A stretch of DNA of 64,000 nucleotides from Rosettibacter primus (GCF_036860675.1 NZ_JAYKGK010000009.1:68837-132836), one strand, 5' to 3'; positions 1 to 10,136 are shown, counted from the stretch's first letter. Translations and numbers: made by a program. The notes: generated by a model from the letters alone, not told the origin.

Positions 1-3000
1 AGCAGCAAAGCTGATGAGAGAAGAAGATTATTTGAAGAAGCTGCGGGAGTAAATAAATATAAGCTTAGAAGGAGATTATCATTAAAAAAATTAGATGATA
101 TAAAAGCAGATCTAACCCGTGTAAATGACATTGTTTCTGAGGTTGAAAAAACAGTTCGTTCTTTAGAACGACAGGCAAAACGCGCCGACCAATACACTCA
201 AATTCAATCAATCTTGCGCGATAAGGAACTTAATTTAGCAGAGAGAGAATTTGCTCTTTATCATGAAAAAAAACAAAATCTATCGAATGAAATCTCTTTG
301 TTAATATCTCAAAAAGACGAAACTGATAAAGAAATTAGAAAAATAGAAAATGAATTAATTGTTTATCGCAATCAAATAAATTCAATTGAATCTGATTTAA
401 ATAAGAAAAGATTAGAAATTGCTGAATACTCAAATCAGCTTTATCAATTACAAAAATCTTTTTCTGTTTCGGAGGAAAAGTTAAATTCTCTTTCAAACAA
501 TCAAATTAGAATTGAAAAAGAAATCGAAGAGCTAAAAAGTAATATTGAAAAATATTCAGAGGCAAAAAAACAATCCGAGCAGGAGTTAGAAGAACTCAAT
601 AATGTTCTTAATGAAAAAAATATTCAGGCAAATGAATATGAAAGTATAATTTCCGAGAAAAGAGCATTACTTGAAGAAAAAAGACATGCATTAAAAAATC
701 TAAATGAAGATAGATATTCTCTACTGAAAGAAATATCTGATAAGGAAAATATTTCTAATACTCTTAAAAAAGAAATTAAAAATCATAATGAACAAATCGA
801 AAAACTAAATCATAAAATTTCGAACATTACAAATAGAATTGCTAAAACTGTAGGATTTATTGAAGAACTTTCTAATGAAAAAGCAGAAGCAGAAAAAAAA
901 TTAAACGATACCGGATTACAATTAGCTCTTCATCAAAAGGAAAAAGAAGAACTTGAGAAAAAATTAAATTCTCTAAAAGAAAAAGAGATTGAACAAAAAA
1001 CTTTATTAGTTGGATTAAAAGAAAAAATTAATTTTTTGCAAACTCTCATTACAAATCTCGAAGGACTTTCAAGTGGTTCAAAAGTTCTCCTTGAATATAA
1101 AAGCTGGACAAACAAAGAAAAAAATATTTTTGCTGATATTGGAAATACAAAAGAACAGTATCGTTTTGCACTCGAAGCAGCATTAAAATCTGCACTCAAC
1201 AATTTAATAATCGACAATATTACTGAACTTCAAACAGCAATTGAATATTTGAAAAAAAATGACCTCGGAAAAGCTTCTTTTATTTTATTGAAAAGTAACT
1301 TCAATAAAAATTTTTCTTTACTCGATAAAATCAATCAATATAGTTTTAAGAAAAAATCTAAAAAGATTGAAAAAGAAAAATCTTTTATTGGCTGGGCTAA
1401 AGATTTTGTTGAAACAACCACAGAATGGAAATCATATTTCGAACAACTGCTTTCTTCAATAGCAATAATTAATGATTTTGAAACTGCATTGATCCTATTC
1501 AAAAAATATCCTGATTTTAGTTTTGTTACACTTGAAGGCGATATTATTCAAAGCAATGGAATTATTGAAGCAGGTTCGTTACCAAAACAAGATGAAACAA
1601 TTTTCGGTAGAAAACAACTTCTTGAAAATCTTAAGAATGAATATCCTTTACATGAATCACAGCTCGAAGAACTCAAATCAGATATTTCTAAGCTGGAAGA
1701 AAATATTGCATCAATAGATTTAAAAAACTTAAGTGACAAAGAAAAATTAATTGCCAATGATATTGCTAATATAGAAAAACAAATTTCGCAACTTGAATAC
1801 GAAAAGAAAAAATCTGATGAAGAGATTGAAGCATCGAGAAAAGAAATTCAGGAGCTGGCAGAAAAATCAAATCTTTTAGATAATCAGCTTGAAGAAATAA
1901 ATAAAAACCTCTCACTTCTCTACGAAAAACGAGAAAATCTTGATAATAGAATTAACGAATTTGAAATATCTCTTCAAACTTTTGAAGAAGAATATTCATC
2001 TTTGATTAATTCTTACAATGAACAAAAATTAGAATTGGAAAGAATTAAAGGAAGAATCAGAAATATATCTAATACAATCAATCATTATGAAAATGAAATA
2101 ATAAATACACATAAAGGCATCGAAAAAAGAGAGAACGATTTATTAGCAAATAAAAAAGAAAGAGAATCACTAAAAACTTACATTGATAGTCTAAAAAATG
2201 AACTCGAAAAAATTTCTTCTCAAAAAAACATTTTGACTGAAGAAGAAAATAAAATTGAAAATGAGCTCCACAGCATTAAAGCAGAAGCTTCTAAATATGA
2301 AAATCAATTAAGAGAATTAAGAAATCAACGTCAGGAAATTTCAGATAAAATTCATTCACTTGAAATCAAAGAAAATGAAATTAATTATAGACTTGAAAGC
2401 ATAGCTCAACATATAAGAGAAAATTATTCGATAGATCTTGAGTTAAAACAATTTGATGATTTACAAACATTCAACTATGAAGAAACTGCACAGGAAGTTC
2501 AAAAATTAAAAGAAAAACTTAAAAATCTTGGTCCTGTAAACCTTCTTGCTTATTCCGAATATGAAGAAGAAAAGAAAAGATTGGATTTCCTGCATCAACA
2601 GAGAGATGATTTAATTGAATCAGAAAAAGATTTAATCAAAACAATTCATGAGATTAATGAAACTGCTCAAAAACTTTTCCTTGATACATTTGAGCAGATA
2701 AGAAAAAACTTTATTAAAATTTTTCAGACACTTTTTAATCCCGAAGATGAAGCAGATTTAATACTTGAAGAAAATGTGGACCCCCTCGAAGCTAAAATTG
2801 AAATAATTGCAAAACCAAAAGGTAAACGACCAACTTCTATTGAACTACTTTCTGGTGGAGAAAAAACATTAACAGCTACTGCTTTGCTTTTTGCGATTTA
2901 CCTTGTCAAACCAAGTCCATTTTGCATTCTTGATGAAGTAGATGCACCTCTTGATGATGCTAACATTGACAGGTTCACAAAGTTGTTAAAAGAATTTAGC

Positions 3001-3144
3001 AATGATACACAATTCATAATTGTAACTCACAACAAAAGAACTATGGAAGCTGCAGAAACTATGTATGGCGTTACAATGCAGGAAGAAGGAATTTCAAAAC
3101 TTGTTGGTGTAAGATTCGAAGAAATACCTGAATATCAGGATTAA
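1..3144 (+). CDS. smc: Chromosome segregation ATPase SMC (5' end outside window)
   Basis: The frame is open from base 1, so the gene starts upstream; 1047 residues remain of a family usually near 1,180. The missing part is the N-terminal head with Walker A. The visible part opens with the FEEAAGVNKYK segment that follows the head. It continues as a long Glu/Lys-rich coiled coil, a globular hinge at about residues 355-530, and a second coiled coil. The C-terminal ATPase head has the LSGGEK signature (about residue 950) and the Walker B stretch ILDEVDAPLDDAN (about 977). SMC dimers with ScpA/B organise and segregate the chromosome. A TTG at 214 could be called as a start, but conserved SMC sequence lies before it. 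The next gene follows after 5 bases, suggesting cotranscription. Confidence 0.97.
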   Translation, partial: SSKADERRRLFEEAAGVNKYKLRRRLSLKKLDDIKADLTRVNDIVSEVEKTVRSLERQAKRADQYTQIQSILRDKELNLAEREFALYHEKKQNLSNEISLLISQKDETDKEIRKIENELIVYRNQINSIESDLNKKRLEIAEYSNQLYQLQKSFSVSEEKLNSLSNNQIRIEKEIEELKSNIEKYSEAKKQSEQELEELNNVLNEKNIQANEYESIISEKRALLEEKRHALKNLNEDRYSLLKEISDKENISNTLKKEIKNHNEQIEKLNHKISNITNRIAKTVGFIEELSNEKAEAEKKLNDTGLQLALHQKEKEELEKKLNSLKEKEIEQKTLLVGLKEKINFLQTLITNLEGLSSGSKVLLEYKSWTNKEKNIFADIGNTKEQYRFALEAALKSALNNLIIDNITELQTAIEYLKKNDLGKASFILLKSNFNKNFSLLDKINQYSFKKKSKKIEKEKSFIGWAKDFVETTTEWKSYFEQLLSSIAIINDFETALILFKKYPDFSFVTLEGDIIQSNGIIEAGSLPKQDETIFGRKQLLENLKNEYPLHESQLEELKSDISKLEENIASIDLKNLSDKEKLIANDIANIEKQISQLEYEKKKSDEEIEASRKEIQELAEKSNLLDNQLEEINKNLSLLYEKRENLDNRINEFEISLQTFEEEYSSLINSYNEQKLELERIKGRIRNISNTINHYENEIINTHKGIEKRENDLLANKKERESLKTYIDSLKNELEKISSQKNILTEEENKIENELHSIKAEASKYENQLRELRNQRQEISDKIHSLEIKENEINYRLESIAQHIRENYSIDLELKQFDDLQTFNYEETAQEVQKLKEKLKNLGPVNLLAYSEYEEEKKRLDFLHQQRDDLIESEKDLIKTIHEINETAQKLFLDTFEQIRKNFIKIFQTLFNPEDEADLILEENVDPLEAKIEIIAKPKGKRPTSIELLSGGEKTLTATALLFAIYLVKPSPFCILDEVDAPLDDANIDRFTKLLKEFSNDTQFIIVTHNKRTMEAAETMYGVTMQEEGISKLVGVRFEEIPEYQD

Positions 3145-3149
3145 GAAAG

Positions 3150-3872
3150 ATGAAAGAAAAAAATTTTAAAATATTTGTTGATTTTGATGGAACAATAACC
3201 AAAGAAGATATTGGCGAAGTTATGTTTTTGAAATTTGGAGATGCTCAAAAAGCTAAAGAAATTGTAAATGACTGGATTAACCAAAAAATCAATGCACGTC
3301 AATCATGGGAATTGCTTTGCAAAACAATTAATAATCTTGATATAAATAAATTTGATGACTTCTTGTTGTCTTCTGAAATTGATAACAGTTTTAAAAAATT
3401 TATTGAATACTGCGCTGAAAATAATTACGAAGTAAGAATTTTAAGTGACGGACTTGATTATTATATCAACAAAATTTTATCGAAAGAAAATCTATCACAT
3501 TTAGAAGTTTATTCTAATAAGTTGAGTTTTGATAACAATGGCAATTTAATTCCAATTTTCCCTTACACTGATGAAGAATGCAAAAGATGTGCTAATTGCA
3601 AAAGAAATCATGTTCTTAATTTCAGCGGAGATGATGAATTCAGCATTTATATTGGCGATGGATATTCTGATGTGTGCCCTGCTCAATATTGTGATTATAT
3701 TTTTGCAAAAAAATCATTATTGAAATACTGTGAAATTAATCGAATTACATATTTCCTTTATTCAGATTTTAATGATGTAATAAAAAAGATTGAAGAACTA
3801 AAACAGAAAAAAAGATTAAAGAAAAGATATCAAGCTGAATTAAAAAGAAAAGAAATATATATACAAGGATAA
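3150..3872 (+). CDS. MtnX-like HAD-family phosphatase
   Basis: A 240-residue soluble protein of the haloacid dehalogenase superfamily (SerB/MtnX branch). Motif I is DFDGTIT near residue 11, with the nucleophile and acid aspartates, and motif III is GDGYSD near residue 171. A Cys/His-rich segment (CKRCANCKRNH) sits about residue 148 and resembles the cap-domain cysteines of MtnX enzymes. MtnX dephosphorylates 2-hydroxy-3-keto-5-methylthiopentenyl-1-phosphate in methionine salvage. No other salvage gene is nearby, so the substrate is uncertain. The C-terminal 30 residues are very Lys/Arg-rich. ATG start 5 bases after smc. Confidence 0.75.
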   Translation: MKEKNFKIFVDFDGTITKEDIGEVMFLKFGDAQKAKEIVNDWINQKINARQSWELLCKTINNLDINKFDDFLLSSEIDNSFKKFIEYCAENNYEVRILSDGLDYYINKILSKENLSHLEVYSNKLSFDNNGNLIPIFPYTDEECKRCANCKRNHVLNFSGDDEFSIYIGDGYSDVCPAQYCDYIFAKKSLLKYCEINRITYFLYSDFNDVIKKIEELKQKKRLKKRYQAELKRKEIYIQG

Positions 3873-3878
3873 ATCATC

Positions 3879-4463
3879 GTGAAAAATTTTGCTAAAAAAA
3901 TATTTAAATACAGAAGTTACACACCAATTCCATTTTTGATTTTAATGATAATTTTTCAAGAAGCAACAATTGTCAGTATGATTACTGGCTTTATAATAGT
4001 ATTGATTGGTGAATTCTTCAGGCTCTGGGGAGTATCTTATGCCGGCAGTGAAACAAGAACCACTGGAGATGTCGGTGGAACTTATCTTGTTATATCAGGT
4101 CCTTTTGCTCTTGTAAGAAATCCTCTTTATTTCGGAAATATTTTAATTTATACAGGAATTGGTGTTATGTCTATGGCACTTTATCCGTATTTATTAATCA
4201 TTGCAATTCTATTTTTCCTATGGCAATATCAAACAATAATTAAAGAAGAAGAAGCTTACTTAAAAAATAAATTTGGTAAATATTACGAAGATTATTTTAA
4301 TTCGGTCCCAAGATGGATTCCAACTTTTACAAAATATAAAAACCCAAATATTGAACAACCGCCTTTTAATTTAAAAGCTGGACTAAAATCAGAAAGAAGA
4401 ACTTTGCAGGCAATTTCTGCTACAATTTTATTATTAATAATTCTTTATGTGGTAACAAATTGA
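3879..4463 (+). CDS. Isoprenylcysteine carboxyl methyltransferase family membrane protein
   Basis: A 194-residue integral membrane protein with about four to five hydrophobic segments and the ICMT/PEMT-type core: GPFALVRNPLYFGN (about residues 84-97) followed by a downstream EEEAYLKNKFG..Y..Y stretch, which form the SAM and substrate site in this family. Bacterial members methylate small molecules or lipids, and the real substrate is rarely known. It starts with GTG, preceded by AAGGA about 10 bases upstream. Its stop overlaps the TTG start of lpxB, placing it in the envelope operon. A role in lipid modification is inference only. Confidence 0.8.
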   Translation: MKNFAKKIFKYRSYTPIPFLILMIIFQEATIVSMITGFIIVLIGEFFRLWGVSYAGSETRTTGDVGGTYLVISGPFALVRNPLYFGNILIYTGIGVMSMALYPYLLIIAILFFLWQYQTIIKEEEAYLKNKFGKYYEDYFNSVPRWIPTFTKYKNPNIEQPPFNLKAGLKSERRTLQAISATILLLIILYVVTN

Positions 4464-5599
4464 ACAAGAAATTAATGATAATAGCTGGCGAAGCATCCGG
4501 AGATTTACACGGTGCTGCTCTAATAAAAAAATTAAAAAATATTGATTCATCTTTAGAAATTCTTGGAATAGGTGGCGATAGAATGATTGACGCCGGGATG
4601 ATTGCTCTATTTCATATTAAAAAAATGGCTTTCCTTGGATTGGTTGAAGTAATAAAACATATACCTTTTATTAAACAGGTTCAAAAAAAATTAATCAACA
4701 CCGTAGTTGAAGAAAAAATAAAAATTATAATTTTGATTGATTATCCAGGATTCAATCTTGATATAGCAAAAAAATTCAAAAAACTTGGAAGAAAAATTAT
4801 TTATTATATTTCCCCACAAATATGGGCTTGGGGAAAAAGAAGAATTAAAAAAATAAAAAAATATGTCGATAGAATGATTGTTGTTTTCCCTTTTGAAGAA
4901 AAATTATACAATGAAAATGGAATTAATGCAGTTTATGTTGGACATCCATTAATTGAGCACATTGAAAATTACAATTTTATTACTAAAAATGAGTTATACG
5001 AAAAATTTAACCTGACAAAAGGAAAAGAAATTTTATTATTGTTGCCGGGTAGCAGAAAACACGAGATAAAAAAAATTTTCCCGGAAACAATTAAAGCTGC
5101 AAGTCTTCTTGCAGATAATTTCAATCTTCAAATTGTGGTTGCGTGTGCAGATAATATCAACGAAAACATATTTTATAATTTAAGCAATAATAAAAATTAC
5201 AAAATTATAAAGGGGCATACTTATGATCTTTTAAAATATTCTTATTTTGGTATAATAAAATCCGGAACTTCTACACTTGAAGCAGGTTTTTTTCAGTTGC
5301 CTTTTATTGTGGTTTATGCTACAAATTTTTTAACATACTTAATTGGTCGACTTGTTGTGCAAATTGACAGCATAGCAATGGTAAATATTTTACTTGAAGA
5401 AAAAGTCATAGAAGAATTAATTCAATCTGAAATGAATTCAGAGAATATTTACGAAAAATCTTTTGAGATTTTATCTGATAAGAAAAAATATAACGAGCTT
5501 AAAGATAAACTTATGATGCTTAAATCGAAATTAGGAAACTCAGGAGCATCAGAAAAAGCAGCTAAAATAATTTACTCTATTTTGAATGAAGCTCAATGA
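4460..5599 (+). CDS. lpxB: Lipid-A-disaccharide synthase LpxB
   Basis: A 379-residue GT19 glycosyltransferase that joins UDP-2,3-diacylglucosamine and lipid X into the lipid A disaccharide at the inner membrane. The N-terminus IIAGEASGDLHGA and the segments YYISPQIWAWG, LPGSR..EI and KSGTSTLEA are diagnostic. Length matches the family (about 380). The start is TTG, overlapping the preceding stop by four bases, and the end overlaps the DUF374 gene by 14 bases, so expression is probably translationally coupled. Together with lpxK two genes downstream it shows that the organism makes lipid A. Confidence 0.96.
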   Translation: MNKKLMIIAGEASGDLHGAALIKKLKNIDSSLEILGIGGDRMIDAGMIALFHIKKMAFLGLVEVIKHIPFIKQVQKKLINTVVEEKIKIIILIDYPGFNLDIAKKFKKLGRKIIYYISPQIWAWGKRRIKKIKKYVDRMIVVFPFEEKLYNENGINAVYVGHPLIEHIENYNFITKNELYEKFNLTKGKEILLLLPGSRKHEIKKIFPETIKAASLLADNFNLQIVVACADNINENIFYNLSNNKNYKIIKGHTYDLLKYSYFGIIKSGTSTLEAGFFQLPFIVVYATNFLTYLIGRLVVQIDSIAMVNILLEEKVIEELIQSEMNSENIYEKSFEILSDKKKYNELKDKLMMLKSKLGNSGASEKAAKIIYSILNEAQ

Positions 5600-6251
5600 T
5601 TTTCAAAAAAGAATTTTAAGAAAGATTGGATTTTATTTAGCCGATGTTGCAATTAATGTTCTTCTAAAAACATGTAAAATAAAAATCTATAAAAGTGATA
5701 ACTCTGAAAAATTAATTTCGCATAAACAAAATTTTATAGCTGTATTCTGGCACGGATTCATGATTACAGGATGGTTTTTACATAAAAATTCAAATTGTGC
5801 TGCACTCGTCAGTAAAAGTAAAGATGGAGATTTATTAGCACATGTTCTTGAGAAGTGGGGTTATAAAGTCGTTCGTGGTTCGAGTCATATTGGCGGTAAT
5901 CAAGCACTGGAAGATATGATTGAATTATTAAAGCAAAATTATTCACTTGCTATAACGCCCGATGGACCAACAGGGCCAATTTATAAAATGAAAGCTGGTG
6001 CAGTTGTAGCAGCAAAAAAAACCAGTGTCCCTTTGTTCTTAATTGGGATTGCATGTAATAAAAAAGTTAACTTAAAAAGCTGGGATAGATTTGAAATACC
6101 TTTACCTTTCAGCCGTATATGTGTTAAATATTCTGAACCGATTTATGTTGATAGTAATCTAACTTATGAAGAAACATCAAAGTTAATTTTAGATTGTGAA
6201 AATAAATTAAATAATTTGCAAAAGGATGTGTTAAAACTTTGCTTAAGCTAA
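5586..6251 (+). CDS. DUF374 / lysophospholipid acyltransferase family protein
   Basis: A 221-residue protein of the DUF374 branch of LPLAT-like acyltransferases. Seen motifs are FWHGFM (about residue 54), VRGSSHIGGNQALE and the strongly conserved TPDGPTGP (about 123), then a KKTSVPLFLIG strand. Family members are thought to add acyl chains to Kdo-lipid A or related lipids. Its position between lpxB and lpxK, with overlapping ends on both sides, supports a lipid A role here, possibly replacing LpxL. ATG start lies inside the end of lpxB. The acyl donor and acceptor cannot be read from sequence. Confidence 0.85.
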   Translation: MKLNDFQKRILRKIGFYLADVAINVLLKTCKIKIYKSDNSEKLISHKQNFIAVFWHGFMITGWFLHKNSNCAALVSKSKDGDLLAHVLEKWGYKVVRGSSHIGGNQALEDMIELLKQNYSLAITPDGPTGPIYKMKAGAVVAAKKTSVPLFLIGIACNKKVNLKSWDRFEIPLPFSRICVKYSEPIYVDSNLTYEETSKLILDCENKLNNLQKDVLKLCLS

Positions 6252-7318
6252 TAAGAATATTATTGTCACCGTTAACATTTATTTATGCATTTATTATTAA
6301 ACTTAGGAATTATTTGTTCGATAAAGGCATTTTCAAAATAAAAAAGGTTAATGCAATTGTGATTTCAGTTGGAAACATTACTGTTGGAGGTTCAGGAAAA
6401 ACACCAACTGTCATTTTTCTTGCTGATTTAATGAAAAAATACAAAATACAAGCTGGAATTTTAAGCAGAGGCTACAGAAGAAGTTCACATGGATATTTAT
6501 TTGTTTCCGATGGAAAAAAAATCAGAACAACTGTAGATGAATGCGGTGACGAAATGTATTTAATTTCATCTGAAACTAATTTGCCAACTGCTGTTTCCGA
6601 AAGAAGAGTTGAAGGAGCCAATAGATTGATAAAAGATTCATCTATAAATGTGATAATTTTAGATGATGCATTTCAGCATAGATGGTTACACAGGGATCTT
6701 GATATATTAATTTTCGACCAGAGATTTTTATCTAAAGTTAATCAAATCGAACAAAAACTTTTACCTCTTGGAATGATGAGAGAATCTTTTGATTCTATTT
6801 CAAGAGCTGATGTTGTTATTATTAATAGAAAATTTGCAGAGAAAACAGAGATACCATCAAGACTTTTAAAATATTTCAACAATAAAAAAATCTTTTACGG
6901 ATACTATGTAGTTAGTGGAATTTATGATGTAAAAACTCACAATGAATTTTCACTTGATGAATTCAAGGGACAAAAAAGCCTGGTCGTGTGTGGAATTGCA
7001 AAACCATATTCATTTTTAAGTGTACTTGAAAATAATGAAATTGATATAACGAATAAAATGATTTTTCCTGATCATAAAAATTATACACTAAAAGAAATTC
7101 AGAGCATACGAAAAAAATTTTATGAAACTAATGCGTATTCTGTTTTAACAACACAAAAAGATGCAGTTAAGCTTACAAAATTTTCTAAGGATTTGGATGA
7201 CATAGATATTTATTATCTAAAGATAGAATTAAAACTTGAAAATCAGGAAGACTTTGAAGAATTAATTCTCAACACAATAAATAAAAAAGACACTATAACT
7301 ACAGAATCGTTAACTTAA
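6239..7318 (+). CDS. lpxK: Tetraacyldisaccharide 4'-kinase LpxK
   Basis: A 359-residue membrane-associated kinase that phosphorylates the 4' position of the lipid A disaccharide. The N-terminal hydrophobic segment is followed by the P-loop VGNITVGGSGKTPT (about residues 44-57), then GILSRGY, DDAFQHR and the C-terminal TTQKDAVKL segment, all typical of LpxK. The start is TTG, 13 bases inside the preceding gene. This gives the operon three non-ATG starts out of four genes. No Kdo transferase gene is adjacent. Confidence 0.95.
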   Translation: MLKLIRILLSPLTFIYAFIIKLRNYLFDKGIFKIKKVNAIVISVGNITVGGSGKTPTVIFLADLMKKYKIQAGILSRGYRRSSHGYLFVSDGKKIRTTVDECGDEMYLISSETNLPTAVSERRVEGANRLIKDSSINVIILDDAFQHRWLHRDLDILIFDQRFLSKVNQIEQKLLPLGMMRESFDSISRADVVIINRKFAEKTEIPSRLLKYFNNKKIFYGYYVVSGIYDVKTHNEFSLDEFKGQKSLVVCGIAKPYSFLSVLENNEIDITNKMIFPDHKNYTLKEIQSIRKKFYETNAYSVLTTQKDAVKLTKFSKDLDDIDIYYLKIELKLENQEDFEELILNTINKKDTITTESLT

Positions 7319-7336
7319 TTAATTGGAGGTAACGCA

Positions 7337-10123
7337 ATGGCAAAATCAAAAACGCCAAAGTATGTTTATTATTTCGGCGGCAAAAAAGCCGAAGGTAGAG
7401 CAGATATGAAAGAACTTTTAGGTGGTAAAGGTGCAAACCTTGCAGAAATGGTAAACATTGGTTTACCGGTTCCTGCTGGTTTCACAATTACAACCGAAGT
7501 TTGTACTGCTTATTACAAAAACAATAAAAAATATCCAAAAGAATTAGAAAAGCAAGTCAAAGAAGCACTCGCAAAAGTAGAAAAAGAAATGGGTGCTAAA
7601 TTTGGCGACAAAAATAATCCACTGCTTGTTTCTGTTCGTTCAGGTGCAAGAGCATCAATGCCAGGAATGATGGAAACTATATTAAATGTCGGATTAAATA
7701 ATGAAACTAGAGAAGGATTAATCAAGAAAACAAATAATCCTCGATTTGTTTATGATTCACACCGCCGCCTTATCCAAATGTACTCTGATGTTGTTATGGA
7801 AAAAGCAGCCGGTATTGAACCTGAAGAAGGAAAAGGTGTTCGTCAACAACTTGAAGCTGAACTTCATAAAATGAAAGAAGCTAAAGGATACAAGAATGAT
7901 ACTGAATTAACTGCTGATGACTTAAAAGAATTAGTAGAAATTTATAAAGCAAAAGTTCTTGAAGTTCTTGGCAAACCATTCCCCGAAGATCCAATGGAAC
8001 AGTTATGGGGTGCAATTGGAGCAGTATTCCAGAGCTGGATGGGGAAAAGAGCTGTTGCATACAGAAGATTTGAAGGAATTCCAGATGACTGGGGAACCGC
8101 AGTAAATGTTCAATCAATGGTATTTGGAAATATGGGCGATACATCAGCAACAGGAGTTGCATTTACCCGTAATCCTGCAACAGGTGAAAAATATTTTTAT
8201 GGCGAATGGTTACCAAATGCACAAGGCGAAGATGTTGTTGCTGGTATAAGAACCCCAAATCCAATTAATGAAGTTGGTAAATCTGAGCATAATGCACATC
8301 TACCTTCACTCGAAAAAGCAATGCCTGAAACATATAAAGAACTCAATAGAATTCAGAAAATTCTTGAAAAACATTATCGTGATATGCTTGATATTGAGTT
8401 CACAATTCAAGAAGGTAAGCTGTATATGCTTCAATGCCGTGTTGGTAAGAGAAATGGTCCTGCTGCAGTTAAAATAGCACTTGACATGTACAAAGAGAAA
8501 TTAATAACTAAGGAAGAAGCTATTTTAAGGGTTAATCCATCACAATTAGATGAACTTCTTCATCCAATAATTGATCCAAAAGCAGAACTAAATGCTACTG
8601 CAATCGCTAAAGGATTGCCAGCTGGACCTGGTGGTGCAAGTGGTCAGGTTGTATTCTCTGCTACTGATGCAGTTGAATGGACTAAACAAGGTAAAAAGGT
8701 AATTCTTGTAAGAGAAGAAACAAATCCAGAAGATATTGAAGGAATGCGAGCTGCACAGGCAATTTTAACTGCCCGCGGTGGAATGACTTCACACGCTGCG
8801 CTTGTCGCACGCGGTTGGGGTAAATGTTGTATAGTTGGTGCAGGCTCAATTAAAATTAACTATCAAGAAAAATATTTTACAGTTGGAGAACATACTGTTA
8901 AAGAAGGTGATTGGCTTACTCTTAACGGTTCAAAAGGTGTTGTTTACCTCGGCGAACTTCCGATGGTAAAAGCTGCAGAAGAAAATCCAGATTTTCAAGC
9001 ATTTATGAAATTATGTGACCAGATAAGAAAATTAAAAGTAAGAACAAATGCGGATACACCAGAAGATGCAGCTAAAGCAAGAGCTTTCGGTGCCGAAGGA
9101 ATTGGATTGTTCAGAACCGAACATATGTTCTACGGCAAAAATTCTGAGCAACCATTATTCATTCTTCGTAAAATGATTGTATCCAAAACAGAAGAAGAAA
9201 GAAGAAAAGCACTCGACGAATTATTCCCATTTGTAAAAAGTGATATCAAAGGAACACTCGAAGCAATGGACGGATTTGGTGTTACAATAAGAACTCTCGA
9301 CCCACCATTACATGAATTCGTTCCAAATCGTCAGGATGAAAGAGCTAAATTAGCTGAAAGTCTTGGAATCACACTTGACGAATTAAACGCACGCGCAGAT
9401 TCATTACACGAAAATAATCCAATGATGGGACATCGTGGTGTTCGTCTTGGAATTACATATCCTGAAATTACAGAAATGCAGGTTAGAGCAATCTTTGAAG
9501 CAGCTGCTGAATTAATTAAAGAAGGTAAGAAGCCTTTCCCAGAAATTATGATTCCAGTTGTTTGTGATGTTAAAGAACTTAAACATCAATATGATATTAT
9601 TAACAAAGTTCATACTGAAGTATCTGAAAAATTTGGATTAAAGAAAATTCCACATTTAACTGGAACAATGATTGAAATTCCGAGAGCAGCTTTAACTGCA
9701 AATAAAATTGCTGAATATGCTCAATTCTTCTCTTTTGGAACTAACGATTTAACACAAATGGGATTTGGATTTTCCCGAGATGATATTGGTGGGTTCTTAC
9801 CAGATTATCTTGAAAAGAAAATTCTTCCTGAAGATCCATTCCAATCAATTGATCAGGAAGGAATTGGTACATTAATGAAAATTGCAGTTGAAGGTGGAAG
9901 AGCAACACGCCCTGATTTGAAAATTGGTATTTGCGGTGAACACGGTGGCGAAGCAAAATCTGTTGAGTTCTGTCATAGAATTGGCCTGGATTATGTAAGT
10001 TGCTCGCCATTTAGAGTACCAATTGCTCGTTTAGCAGCAGCTCAAGCAGTTGCAAAAGAAATGATTGCTGCAAAGTCTTCTAAAAAGGCTGTTAAGAAAT
10101 CAACAAAATCAAAAAAGAAATAA
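7337..10123 (+). CDS. ppdK: Pyruvate, phosphate dikinase
   Basis: Interconverts ATP + phosphate + pyruvate and AMP + PPi + phosphoenolpyruvate. Domain order is complete: N-terminal ATP-grasp (GGKGANLAEM near residue 30), the central swivelling domain with the phosphorylated His in GGMTSHAALVARG (His486), and the C-terminal PEP/pyruvate barrel with GICGEHGGE (catalytic Cys866). The 928 residues exceed the usual 870-890. Part of the excess is a lysine/serine-rich C-terminal tail of about 20 residues after the normal end of the barrel. A clean GGAGGT ribosome-binding site precedes the ATG, unlike the weak sites of neighbouring lpx genes, suggesting high expression. Confidence 0.97.
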   Translation: MAKSKTPKYVYYFGGKKAEGRADMKELLGGKGANLAEMVNIGLPVPAGFTITTEVCTAYYKNNKKYPKELEKQVKEALAKVEKEMGAKFGDKNNPLLVSVRSGARASMPGMMETILNVGLNNETREGLIKKTNNPRFVYDSHRRLIQMYSDVVMEKAAGIEPEEGKGVRQQLEAELHKMKEAKGYKNDTELTADDLKELVEIYKAKVLEVLGKPFPEDPMEQLWGAIGAVFQSWMGKRAVAYRRFEGIPDDWGTAVNVQSMVFGNMGDTSATGVAFTRNPATGEKYFYGEWLPNAQGEDVVAGIRTPNPINEVGKSEHNAHLPSLEKAMPETYKELNRIQKILEKHYRDMLDIEFTIQEGKLYMLQCRVGKRNGPAAVKIALDMYKEKLITKEEAILRVNPSQLDELLHPIIDPKAELNATAIAKGLPAGPGGASGQVVFSATDAVEWTKQGKKVILVREETNPEDIEGMRAAQAILTARGGMTSHAALVARGWGKCCIVGAGSIKINYQEKYFTVGEHTVKEGDWLTLNGSKGVVYLGELPMVKAAEENPDFQAFMKLCDQIRKLKVRTNADTPEDAAKARAFGAEGIGLFRTEHMFYGKNSEQPLFILRKMIVSKTEEERRKALDELFPFVKSDIKGTLEAMDGFGVTIRTLDPPLHEFVPNRQDERAKLAESLGITLDELNARADSLHENNPMMGHRGVRLGITYPEITEMQVRAIFEAAAELIKEGKKPFPEIMIPVVCDVKELKHQYDIINKVHTEVSEKFGLKKIPHLTGTMIEIPRAALTANKIAEYAQFFSFGTNDLTQMGFGFSRDDIGGFLPDYLEKKILPEDPFQSIDQEGIGTLMKIAVEGGRATRPDLKIGICGEHGGEAKSVEFCHRIGLDYVSCSPFRVPIARLAAAQAVAKEMIAAKSSKKAVKKSTKSKKK

Positions 10124-10136
10124 TTAATTACAGTGC

